Below, in pieces: positions 27,146 through 35,346 of a stretch of 64,000 bases of DNA. The translations under genes and the position numbers were made by a program. The notes beneath the pieces were generated by a model that saw only the letters and a list, made by a program, of their open reading frames with translations, did no database searches and was not told the DNA's origin. Source of the stretch: Acetatifactor muris (GTDB lineage Bacteria; Bacillota; Clostridia; Lachnospirales; Lachnospiraceae); the NCBI RefSeq assembly GCF_024623325.1, contig NZ_JANJZD010000026.1, forward strand, positions 1 to 64,000. The letters are read 5' to 3'. Each line of letters begins with the position of its first letter. Position 1 is the stretch's first letter.

Positions 27146-30100
27146 TCAATAAGGGCATATGGACGCTTGAAATGCCACATGCTTTATGGCCAGCATATAC
27201 TCATCCCAGGGCTGGATTTCCAGATTCCTTTGCAGCACTTTCCCGGCCTCTTCCCGCTGTCCCTTTCGCAGCAGCCAGAGAATCCGCGCGCCTTCCATCT
27301 CCTTGCACAGAGGACAGGTGCAGAAATGACAGATTTCCGCGCTGTTCTCTCTGTTCAGGATTTCCTCCAGCGCAGCATCGGATTCCGTATAATACCCGGC
27401 CAGAAATTCTATCTGCAGATGCCCCTTTTCGCGGTTATAATATGTGCTCTTGCCGTCCCGCTTCTCCTTTTCCAGCCACTGGCAAAGCTTCTGCGCATAC
27501 TTTTTCCCCTTTTCGTGGTTGCCGCAGAGGATACAGGCAAATACGGTATCACAGATTCTTCCCTCCATGGAATCCGTCTCCATCCCCCTTTGAAACATTT
27601 TTTCAAACGCTTTCACAGCGGCAGCTCCTTCACCGAACAAAAGCTCCGTCCAACCTTTGCTGTTATAATATGTCAGATAAGAATTCGTTTCCTTCTTCCT
27701 CCTGCCGCCCGAAGAAAATACAGCCTTCACAGCTCTGTCCACAAAATCGGCACGCAGTTCCTTTCTCCACTGTCTCAGAAGCCTGCGGGCTTTCTCTTCC
27801 TCTCCGGAGACCTGATACAGTCCCACAAGCTTTTCATAGAGAGTCCATTTTTCCTTCTGATAAAAGCGCTCATAGACTGCAGCAGCCTCCCCGATGCGTC
27901 CTGTGCGCAGATGATACTCCGCCAGATTGTCTCCAAATTGCCGGCCTTTGATTTCTCCCGCCAGACTCTCATATTGCCTGTAAGCCTTCAGCGCACTCTC
28001 ATAATCGCCCAGCAGCGAATACAGATTCCCCATATCCGCATAAATCACCGGCGACATTTCCTTATCCATATACAGAATCGCCTTTTTGATGAAAAAAAGA
28101 GCCTTCTCGTATTCTCCAAGGTATTTATGTACAAAGCTCAGACCGTTCAGCGCATAGGGGTTGGCAGGATTTATCAGAAGGGCCTTCTCAAAATCCTCCC
28201 GCGCCTCCCCGTGACGATGGGCCGCCCTGTGGAAAATCGCTCTCTCCACCAGCATAAAATCATCCGGATAATTGTATAAATATTCCGTCAATACCGGCAG
28301 ACCTTTCTCATAGAATCCCTTTCTCCCATTTTCCACATATTTCAGAAAATTTTCCCGAAAGAGTTTCAGTTTGCCGTTCAGCTCACTGATTTCCATGGCT
28401 CCGTGCTCCATCTGATATGCGTACGCATCCAGAATCACACTTTTCACCCCGTTTTTCTCCGCATCCTCCAGCACTGATTTCAAATCATCCTGCCTGTCCA
28501 AATCCAGAAATACCTTCGCCAAATATTCGTAGGATTTCGGAAAACTGGGAAAATAGCGAATGCACTGGCTGGCGGATTTGATGACGCCGCCTGCATTCAG
28601 CTGCCTTCTGTATGCCTCCAGGGAAGAGGCGAACGCAGCGAACACCTGGTACTCATCCGCCAGCTGCTGAGAGAGCTCCAGACTCTTCTCATATTCCTCC
28701 AGCTCCATATAAATCTGAGCCTTCTCCAGCAGTACTCCCACATCCTTTGCACCGCCTGTGAGAATGCTGTCGCCTTCTTCCAGCGCCAGCAGAAAATTCT
28801 CCCTGTCCCGGAATCCCAGATTATGATAACACTGCATTCGGATTAAATGCGACTGCCGCAGTCTGTCCCTGTCCTTTTTATCCGCGGCTTCGTCGAATTC
28901 AGTTCTCTTTTCTATCTTCTCCTTCAGCAGAATTTCCCATTTCCGGGTCATTTCAATGGATTTCTCATACTCCGCCTGCTCCACATAAAGCTTTGCCAGC
29001 AGTCCGCTATACTCTGCTTCCTTCTTCGGCGGCAGCAATTTTTCCAGTTTCATGGCCAGCAGAATCCCTCCGGTGATCTTCCCGTCCTGCAGATAACACC
29101 AGCACAGCTCCAGAGCCGATTCCCATCCGGCCGTCTCCCGGTATCGTTCCTCCAGCTCCCTCTCCAGCTCCCTGTTCACTTTCCGGAGAATTTCCAGAAA
29201 CCCATCGTCACTGCCTGCGGCAAGTACCTTTTCCGCACATTTTTTTGCCTCTCTGTATTTCTGTTTCTCATAATACCATTCTGTCAGGCGGACGTTGGCC
29301 ATATAGTGAGAGGCATTCGCAGATTTCAGTTCCTGATAGCATTCCGCAGCCCGGTCTCTGTACGCTGCCCTTTCTTCTCCGCTGACTTCGCCTGAGGCCT
29401 GCCAGAACAGTTCGGCAAAGTTATAGCAGATCATGGCGTCCTTCGGGTACCTGGCCCTCTGCTCTTCCATAAGCGCTGTCGCTTCCGCCCTCTTCCCCTT
29501 CCGCAACAGGACATTGGCACGGCTGATCTCCATCACCGGATGCCGGATATTCAGCCTGTCCGCACACTGCACACAGTTTTCCGCCTCTTCCAGATTCTCG
29601 TCCCGAAGCGCCTGCCAGCAGCGGTCATAGTACTCCAGGAACAAATCATATTCTGCGTCATCCGCCCCTTCAAACTGATCAAATTCCAGATCTTCTCCCC
29701 GTTCACACCGGCCCACAATATAGTAGACGAAATTGGCGGGAAATCTCTCCCGCAGATTCCGGGCGTCTCTCACAATGGAAAGCTTCCGGTCAAAAAGCTT
29801 CCAGACCGCGGTAGGCAGCTTAAAATGCTCCGTCAGATAACGCAGCAGCTTCATGCGGCAGTTTTCCTCCTCCTCCAGAGACAGGAACAAATCGTCGTCA
29901 AACAGCGCCTTCCATGCCTCCGCATCCCGTCTGGTCCGGATATTGCCGTAAATTGCCGCCGCTCTCTCCAGCCACAGACCGGAAGGGGTCGTATCCCGGG
30001 GCATCTCCTCCTCGTCCTCATCCTCCTCGGCAGCATACCTGCAGGCTTCCTCGTACGCACTGCGCAGTCGCTTAAATCCTTCGGGATCATCCTCCGGATT

Positions 30101-30196
30101 GGTCACTGTAAGTCTGTCCCTGTATGCGTTCTTAATGACCTTCCCATCCTTTGTGCTTTCTATCCCCAATACCAGAAACGCTTCCGTCCGGTTCAT
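27146..30196 (-). CDS. TPR-repeat protein with degenerate N-terminal J domain
   Basis: 1016 residues. Residues 1-55 resemble a DnaJ J domain (AFLVLGIESTKDG, VIKNAYRDRLTV, GFKRLRSAYEEA), but the invariant His-Pro-Asp is Asn-Pro-Glu. The rest is a superhelix of TPR-like repeats (for example NPANPYALNGLSFVHKYLGE, MSPVIYADMGNLYSLLGDYE, YHLRTGRIGEAAAVYERF). There is no signal peptide or membrane helix. It precedes the Hsp70 gene by about 200 bases on the same strand, which suggests a chaperone-adaptor pair. Client proteins are unknown. The J assignment is from pattern only. Confidence 0.75.
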   Translation of the reverse strand: MNRTEAFLVLGIESTKDGKVIKNAYRDRLTVTNPEDDPEGFKRLRSAYEEACRYAAEEDEDEEEMPRDTTPSGLWLERAAAIYGNIRTRRDAEAWKALFDDDLFLSLEEEENCRMKLLRYLTEHFKLPTAVWKLFDRKLSIVRDARNLRERFPANFVYYIVGRCERGEDLEFDQFEGADDAEYDLFLEYYDRCWQALRDENLEEAENCVQCADRLNIRHPVMEISRANVLLRKGKRAEATALMEEQRARYPKDAMICYNFAELFWQASGEVSGEERAAYRDRAAECYQELKSANASHYMANVRLTEWYYEKQKYREAKKCAEKVLAAGSDDGFLEILRKVNRELERELEERYRETAGWESALELCWCYLQDGKITGGILLAMKLEKLLPPKKEAEYSGLLAKLYVEQAEYEKSIEMTRKWEILLKEKIEKRTEFDEAADKKDRDRLRQSHLIRMQCYHNLGFRDRENFLLALEEGDSILTGGAKDVGVLLEKAQIYMELEEYEKSLELSQQLADEYQVFAAFASSLEAYRRQLNAGGVIKSASQCIRYFPSFPKSYEYLAKVFLDLDRQDDLKSVLEDAEKNGVKSVILDAYAYQMEHGAMEISELNGKLKLFRENFLKYVENGRKGFYEKGLPVLTEYLYNYPDDFMLVERAIFHRAAHRHGEAREDFEKALLINPANPYALNGLSFVHKYLGEYEKALFFIKKAILYMDKEMSPVIYADMGNLYSLLGDYESALKAYRQYESLAGEIKGRQFGDNLAEYHLRTGRIGEAAAVYERFYQKEKWTLYEKLVGLYQVSGEEEKARRLLRQWRKELRADFVDRAVKAVFSSGGRRKKETNSYLTYYNSKGWTELLFGEGAAAVKAFEKMFQRGMETDSMEGRICDTVFACILCGNHEKGKKYAQKLCQWLEKEKRDGKSTYYNREKGHLQIEFLAGYYTESDAALEEILNRENSAEICHFCTCPLCKEMEGARILWLLRKGQREEAGKVLQRNLEIQPWDEYMLAIKHVAFQASICPY

Positions 30197-30242
30197 GTCA
30201 GCTCCCCCTTCTTATTTGATTTCCGCCGGGCCATAATAGCCA

Positions 30243-30271
30243 AAAGGGGCAGAAGAATCCTTCCGCCCCCA
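30243..30271 (-). terminator. Intrinsic terminator behind glyS
   Basis: On the minus strand GGGGCGGAAG (30269-30260) pairs with CTTCTGCCCC (30255-30246), one mismatch, loop GATT, followed by TTTTGG. It lies 30 bases after the glyS stop. Confidence 0.7.
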
Positions 30272-30298
30272 TGTTCCCACACTTTCGCAATACAGCCC

Positions 30299-31687
30299 TT
30301 AAAAGCTAAATTTATCTGCAAAATACGCAGCCAGCTTCCCGATTTCCACTCTCTCCTGCTCCATGGAATCCCGGAAACGAACCGTTACGCAGCCATCTGT
30401 CTCAGAATCAAAATCATAAGTGACACAGAAAGGCGTCCCGATTTCGTCCTGACGGCGATATCTTTTCCCTATGTTTCCTCTGTCGTCATATTCACAATTG
30501 TATTTCCTGGAAAGCTCCGCGTATATTTTCTCCGCGCCCTCCCCCAGCTTTTTCGAAAGGGGAAGCACACCGATTTTCACAGGCGCCAGAGCAGGGTGGA
30601 AGCGAAGCACGGTCCGCATATCCCCGCCTTCCAGCTCCTCCTCGTCGTAAGCCGCACACAGGAAGGCCAGCACTACACGGTCGGCCCCCAGAGAAGGTTC
30701 AATGACATAAGGTATGTATTTCTCCTTCTTCTCGTCGTCAAAGTAACTCATATCCTCTCCGGAAGTATTGGCGTGCTGTGTCAGGTCATAATCCGTCCTG
30801 TCGGCAATTCCCCAGAGTTCCCCCCAGCCAAAGGGGAATAAGAATTCTATATCCGTGGTGCCCTTGCTGTAGAAGCAAAGCTCCTCCGGGCTGTGGTCGC
30901 GAAGCCGCATCTCCTCCTCCCTGATTCCCAGAGAGAGCAGCCAGTCACGGCAGAAGCCTCTCCAATACTGGAACCATTCCAAATCTGTGCCCGGCTCACA
31001 GAAGAATTCCAGCTCCATCTGCTCAAATTCACGGGTCCGGAACGTAAAGTTCCCTGGGGTAATCTCGTTACGGAAGGACTTACCTATCTGCCCGATGCCG
31101 AAAGGAATCTTCTTCCGGGAAGTTCTCTGTACATTTTTAAAATTCACAAAAATTCCCTGGGCAGTCTCAGGCCGCAGATACACAACACTCTTTGCATCTT
31201 CCGTAACCCCCTGGAAAGTCTTGAACATCAGGTTAAACTGACGGATATCCGTAAAATTGTGCTTTCCGCAGCCGGGGCAGGGAATGTTATGTTCCTCCAC
31301 AAATTCCTTCATCTGTTCCTGGCTCCATGCATCCACACTCTCGGTGAGCACAATGCCTTTCTCCGCGCAGAAGTCCTCGATCAGCTTATCTGCCCGGAAT
31401 CGCTCATGACATTCCTTGCAGTCCATGAGAGGATCGGAAAAGCCGCCCAGATGTCCGCTGGCCACCCAGGTCTGCGGATTCATCAGGATGGCACAGTCCA
31501 CCCCCACATTGTAGGGACTCTCCTGCACAAACTTCTGCCACCACGCCTTCTTTACGTTATTTTTCAGTTCCACACCCAGATTGCCGTAATCCCAGGTATT
31601 GGCAAGGCCGCCGTAAATCTCGGACCCGGGATAGATAAACCCTCTCGCCTTTGCCAGTGCCACTATTTTCTCCATTGTCTTTTCCAT
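30299..31687 (-). CDS. glyS: Glycyl-tRNA synthetase, dimeric type
   Basis: 462 residues. Class II synthetase of the homodimeric (alpha-2) type: AKARGFIYPGSEIYGG at the start, the glycine-pocket segment FTFRTREFEQMELEFF, motif 3 SLGADRVVLAFLCA, and the C-terminal anticodon-binding domain (KIGVLPLSKK, YDDRGNIGKRYRRQDEIG). It has a zinc-binding set C-x2-C in the insertion (CKECHER, CPGCGKHN). It charges tRNA-Gly. No T-box leader is seen in the short gap upstream. Confidence 0.97.
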   Translation of the reverse strand: MEKTMEKIVALAKARGFIYPGSEIYGGLANTWDYGNLGVELKNNVKKAWWQKFVQESPYNVGVDCAILMNPQTWVASGHLGGFSDPLMDCKECHERFRADKLIEDFCAEKGIVLTESVDAWSQEQMKEFVEEHNIPCPGCGKHNFTDIRQFNLMFKTFQGVTEDAKSVVYLRPETAQGIFVNFKNVQRTSRKKIPFGIGQIGKSFRNEITPGNFTFRTREFEQMELEFFCEPGTDLEWFQYWRGFCRDWLLSLGIREEEMRLRDHSPEELCFYSKGTTDIEFLFPFGWGELWGIADRTDYDLTQHANTSGEDMSYFDDEKKEKYIPYVIEPSLGADRVVLAFLCAAYDEEELEGGDMRTVLRFHPALAPVKIGVLPLSKKLGEGAEKIYAELSRKYNCEYDDRGNIGKRYRRQDEIGTPFCVTYDFDSETDGCVTVRFRDSMEQERVEIGKLAAYFADKFSF

Positions 31688-31754
31688 TTTCAGCCGTCCC
31701 TTTCTTCGTTATAAGTTCAGCAGCAGGCGTTTGCACCGTCCGCCGTCTCCATTC

Positions 31755-32348
31755 TCATTTCAGCAGAATATACAGAAGCCCGTCTTCCCCGGAAGGTTTT
31801 ATGCTTCCGTCCTCATTCACCGACGCGCCTTCACTGATAGATTCCACCCTGCCCGGACAGTAAATATCCGCTTTCATATCGGTGATCAGCACCTTTTTAT
31901 CCGCATCCCACGCAGCCTGAGGCGAACCGTCCTTCACGCTTTTCATGGCCGCATTCCCGGTGTCAAAACCGTTTATCCCGGCCTGCTGCACAGTGCCGAA
32001 GAAAAATGTCTCCCCCATATAATCAGAACAGCTCTCCCAGCCGTCAAAGCGATAGGCCACCACCACGCTGCCGCCGGCCAGAGCTTCCACCTTTTCAACG
32101 GTCACCGCCGCTTCCTTTCCTTTTTCCGCATTATAATCCGCCGCTTCCTGCTCTGCCATGGCAGCCAGCTCCGCCACATTATAATACGTTTCCCCGAATT
32201 CTCCTGTCTGCCATACCGTAACTTCTCCTTCTCCGCCCACAGATACGGCAGGTTTATCCACCACATCCGGCACCTTCGCTCCTCCGCATCCGGTCAGGAG
32301 TACCATACACAGACAAATGCTCACCGCAAACTTTCCAATTTTTTTCAT
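31755..32348 (-). CDS. Putative lipoprotein of unknown function
   Basis: 197 residues from ATG 32348. A lipoprotein signal peptide is clear: MKKIGKF, hydrophobic core, and lipobox LLTGC with the acceptor Cys near residue 21. The mature part has no family I recognise; it contains AELAAMAEQEAADYNAEKG, VVVAYRFDGWESCSDY and GDGLLYILLK-like C-terminal residues. It would be anchored on the outer face of the membrane. It lies between glyS and recO on the same strand. Confidence 0.75.
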   Translation of the reverse strand: MKKIGKFAVSICLCMVLLTGCGGAKVPDVVDKPAVSVGGEGEVTVWQTGEFGETYYNVAELAAMAEQEAADYNAEKGKEAAVTVEKVEALAGGSVVVAYRFDGWESCSDYMGETFFFGTVQQAGINGFDTGNAAMKSVKDGSPQAAWDADKKVLITDMKADIYCPGRVESISEGASVNEDGSIKPSGEDGLLYILLK

Positions 32349-32405
32349 AATCTGTACCAACTCTCTGAAATTCTTTAGTCATTGTATCAGAAAGATTTCC
32401 TTTTT

Positions 32406-33080
32406 TCAACACAGAGTTTGCAGAACTTCGAGACTTTTGAATTTATGTCCCACAAATCGCTTCATGTAACAGGCCGCCACCGTTTCCAGCTGCTCCAGAA
32501 CAGTCTCTGTCACAGTGAAGGTATACAGCTTCTCCACAGGACTCACCGCTATGTACCGCAGTGCGTAAATCGTAGACGCTTCCGGCTCCATGTCACCCGG
32601 GAACAGGGAAGCGTCTGCGGAAAAATCCGCTGGAAATTCTCCGTTCACCGCCATTGCCCTGCATTCAAACACACAGCGGACCAGGGGGTTCGGGAGAGAG
32701 GCCGCTCCCAGCGCCCGAAGCGACTGGTACAGGAGCTTCAGCATCTCCCGCTCATCGTTGTTCTCCCTGGTGAGATAATCTGCTACTTCCGCAAAATAAA
32801 TGCCGTAATATGCGCCAATATAATCCGTCCGAAGCTCTTCAAAATAATTCTGAATGTCCGCCTCGGCAAGTGTGTAAGCGTTCTTTCCCTCGTAAAGCTT
32901 AAAGCATCCGAAGGAGAAGGGATTGGTCGCTGCCGTCAGACGGCTGCCGGAGCGTCTGGCCCCCCGGGCAAAGGCCGTCAGCTTTCCCCTCTCCTTAGTC
33001 AGCAGGCTGATATGCCTGTCGTACTCCCCCACCGGGGTCTGCTTCAAAATGATGCCCGTCACCAATATATATTCCTGCAT
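32406..33080 (-). CDS. recO: DNA repair protein RecO
   Basis: 224 residues from ATG 33080 (MQEYILVTGIILKQ), with GGAGAAGG upstream; the longer frame is the end of the yqzL-like gene region. OB-fold N terminus (TPVGEYDRHISLLTKERGKL, AFARGARRSGSRL) and helical C-terminal domain. RecO loads RecA on SSB-coated DNA together with RecR. The context era-yqzL-recO is the standard Firmicute arrangement. Confidence 0.93.
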   Translation of the reverse strand: MQEYILVTGIILKQTPVGEYDRHISLLTKERGKLTAFARGARRSGSRLTAATNPFSFGCFKLYEGKNAYTLAEADIQNYFEELRTDYIGAYYGIYFAEVADYLTRENNDEREMLKLLYQSLRALGAASLPNPLVRCVFECRAMAVNGEFPADFSADASLFPGDMEPEASTIYALRYIAVSPVEKLYTFTVTETVLEQLETVAACYMKRFVGHKFKSLEVLQTLC

Positions 33081-33198
33081 GGCCGCCTTCTCCCGCAATC
33101 CCTGCCATATCCGTCTCCTGTCTGTTGCTGGACACAAAAGACAGGTAGTCTTCTATTCTGCCGCTGTTTTCAAATTGCTTCCAGTATCTCTCTTCCAT
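32995..33198 (-). CDS. yqzL: YqzL-like small protein
   Basis: 67 residues. The N terminus (MEERYWKQFENSGRIEDYLSF) fits the YqzL pattern of a Trp-x2-Phe followed by Gly-x-Ile-Glu-x-Tyr-Leu, and GGAGG lies before its ATG. YqzL sits between era and recO in many Firmicutes; its role is unknown. Here the frame runs 86 bases into recO in another phase, so the last 28 residues are encoded by recO sequence and look composition-biased (Gly/His-rich). Confidence 0.7.
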   Translation of the reverse strand: MEERYWKQFENSGRIEDYLSFVSSNRQETDMAGIAGEGGHAGIYIGDGHHFEADPGGGVRQAYQPAD

Positions 33199-33262
33199 TT
33201 TGCATCCTCCGTATATAAAAAGATATCTTTAGAGTCTGCATTTTCAGCTTTTATATTCGCTT

Positions 33263-34174
33263 TCAGGTACTGGAAATATCTTTCGGGTTATAGCCGAAAT
33301 TTTTCAGGAGAAAATCACTGTCACGCCAGTCCTTCTTCACCTTCACAAAAAGCTTCAGGTTAATTCTGGTCTCCATCATATCCTCAATTTCCCGTCTGGC
33401 CGCGGAGCCGATTCTTTTCAGCATCTGTCCGCCTTTGCCGATGATGATTCCCTTGTGCGTCTCTCTCTCACAGGTTATGACAGCTTCAATGTGACAGATA
33501 CTGCCGCATTCCTTCATACTTTCTATACTCACGGCAATCCCGTGCGGAACCTCCTCTTCCAGCAGACGAAGCGCTTTCTCCCTGATCAGCTCCGCCACAA
33601 TCTGCCGCATGGGCTGGTCAGTAACCGTATCTTCATCGTAAAGAGCGGGACCATAGGGCAGATACCGCAAAATGCATCCCAGCAGTTCGTCCACATTGTT
33701 CCCCTTCAGCGCCGATACCGGCACAATCTCCGCGAAGTCAAGCTCCTTCCGGTAGCTGTCGATAAAGGAAAATACTTCCTCCCGGTTCACAGTATCCGTC
33801 TTGTTGATTACGAGGATGACCGGAATTTTCACTTTTCGCAGCACTTCGATAATATGACGGTCTCCCGCACCGATATAGTTGGAAGGCTCCACCAGCCACA
33901 GGATTACGTCCACCCCTTCCAGAGTGTGCTCCGCCACATTGACCATATAATCGCCCAGCTTGTTTTTCGCTCTGTGGATTCCCGGCGTATCCAGAAATAC
34001 AATCTGCCCCTCCTCCAGAGTCAGTATAGTGCGGATTCTGTTCCGCGTGGTCTGGGGCTTGTCGGAGGTAATGGCTATCTTCTGTCCGATCAGCCGGTTC
34101 ATCAAAGTGGATTTCCCCACATTCGGCCTGCCCACCAGAGTGACAAAGCCCGATTTATATGACTTGTTCTCCAT
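33263..34174 (-). CDS. era: GTPase Era
   Basis: 303 residues. G1 GRPNVGKSTLMN, G3 LDTPGIHRAK, G4 VINKTDTV, and the C-terminal KH domain with the GIIIGKGGQMLKRIG loop. Era binds the 3' end of 16S rRNA in 30S maturation. Followed by yqzL and recO on the same strand. Confidence 0.98.
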   Translation of the reverse strand: MENKSYKSGFVTLVGRPNVGKSTLMNRLIGQKIAITSDKPQTTRNRIRTILTLEEGQIVFLDTPGIHRAKNKLGDYMVNVAEHTLEGVDVILWLVEPSNYIGAGDRHIIEVLRKVKIPVILVINKTDTVNREEVFSFIDSYRKELDFAEIVPVSALKGNNVDELLGCILRYLPYGPALYDEDTVTDQPMRQIVAELIREKALRLLEEEVPHGIAVSIESMKECGSICHIEAVITCERETHKGIIIGKGGQMLKRIGSAARREIEDMMETRINLKLFVKVKKDWRDSDFLLKNFGYNPKDISST

Positions 34175-34212
34175 GCTTTCTCTTTTCCGCGGTTCGATTG
34201 CCCCGCTCTGTT

Positions 34213-35229
34213 TTATTCTTCCCTTTTTTCCGGCCCGTCATTTTTCTCATCCGGCGCAGGCTGCGGCTGCTTCTCCTGCCAGACAGGTGCCGGACGCTGA
34301 AGCTGCTCTTCCAGCTTCTGACGTTTCTTTCTGCGATGCCTCCGCAGAAGCACCACAGGCACCGCTATCCCGGCTCCCCAGATAATCAGATAGGGAATGC
34401 TCACCAGAAGCCAGACGGCAAAGTCCGTCGCGCCCTTCTGAATCTTTCCCACATTCTGCAGAAAGCCTTCCGAAATCCGTTCCCGGACTGTAGGTTCCGC
34501 TTCCGGCGTCAGGTCTTTCACCTCGGAAATATTCATATGTATCGTACTGTAATCCACCAGATTGTCAATGGTGCGCAGTTTCGATTCCATGCTTTCCAGC
34601 TGATAGCGTACTTCCGACAGACGCTCTTCCAGCGTGATGATCTCCTCCACATTCTCCGCCCTGTCCAGGAATTCCAGCAGTCTGTTCTGCTCCGTGCGGA
34701 GTGTGTTCCTGCGGCTTTCCATATCCACATAGGACAATGTCACATCATCTGTGCTTTCGCTGCATCTGACTATATTTCCCGCATCGGACACCTTCTCCAG
34801 AAAGCTGTCCGTCTTATCAGAGGGAATCCGCACTGTCATATCGGTGCTCCGCATACGCCGGCTGTCGGAAAAGCTGCTGCCGTTAAAGGTATCCATACTC
34901 TCCACATAACCGCCCAGCTCCCGAACCCGGGTCTCCAGAACCCTGACCAACTCCTCGAACTCTCTGGTCTCCACCTCCAGGCTGACTTCCCGGATAATCT
35001 TGCGGGCATCCCGTATTCCCACATCCTCCGTCTGCAGCAGGTCCGCCGCGTCCCCGCTTATGCTCTCCTGATAAGCTCCGCCCTCCGCATCATAAGCCCC
35101 GTTTTCGGAGAACATATCCTCAGCCATCCCCGTCGCTGTCACGTTTCCGTCAGAAGCCCCGCACCCCGTACATAACAGAGCCGCCAGCACAAATGCAGAA
35201 AATCCCCTCCAGTTCCCGTTCTTCCTCAT
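34213..35229 (-). CDS. DUF4349-type membrane lipoprotein
   Basis: 338 residues. Lipobox LLCTGC within the first 23 residues, a beta/helix DUF4349 domain (IREVSLEVETREFEELVRVL, ELGGYVESMDTF, DMTVRIPSDKTDSFLEKV), a coiled-coil hairpin (RRNTLRTEQNRLLEFLDRAE to QLESMESKLRTIDNL), one transmembrane helix (AVWLLVSIPYLIIWGAG) and a basic then Pro/Gln-rich cytoplasmic tail. The function of the family is unknown; it is often associated with the envelope. It lies upstream of era by 38 bases. Confidence 0.82.
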   Translation of the reverse strand: MRKNGNWRGFSAFVLAALLCTGCGASDGNVTATGMAEDMFSENGAYDAEGGAYQESISGDAADLLQTEDVGIRDARKIIREVSLEVETREFEELVRVLETRVRELGGYVESMDTFNGSSFSDSRRMRSTDMTVRIPSDKTDSFLEKVSDAGNIVRCSESTDDVTLSYVDMESRRNTLRTEQNRLLEFLDRAENVEEIITLEERLSEVRYQLESMESKLRTIDNLVDYSTIHMNISEVKDLTPEAEPTVRERISEGFLQNVGKIQKGATDFAVWLLVSIPYLIIWGAGIAVPVVLLRRHRRKKRQKLEEQLQRPAPVWQEKQPQPAPDEKNDGPEKREE

Positions 35230-35346
35230 AACCTTCCCTTTTCCTTTCCCGGCCAGTAAGCCGATACAATCTCCCTAAAACCGCGGCCGATTCTGTCCGC
35301 ATATTTTTATAAAAGAATCCGCCTCTGACCTATAGAACGAAAAATG

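Noticed and set aside
31688..31754. T-box or riboswitch before glyS, or before alaS
   Set aside because: The gaps (67 and 117 bases) are too short and no T-box sequence or specifier stem is seen.
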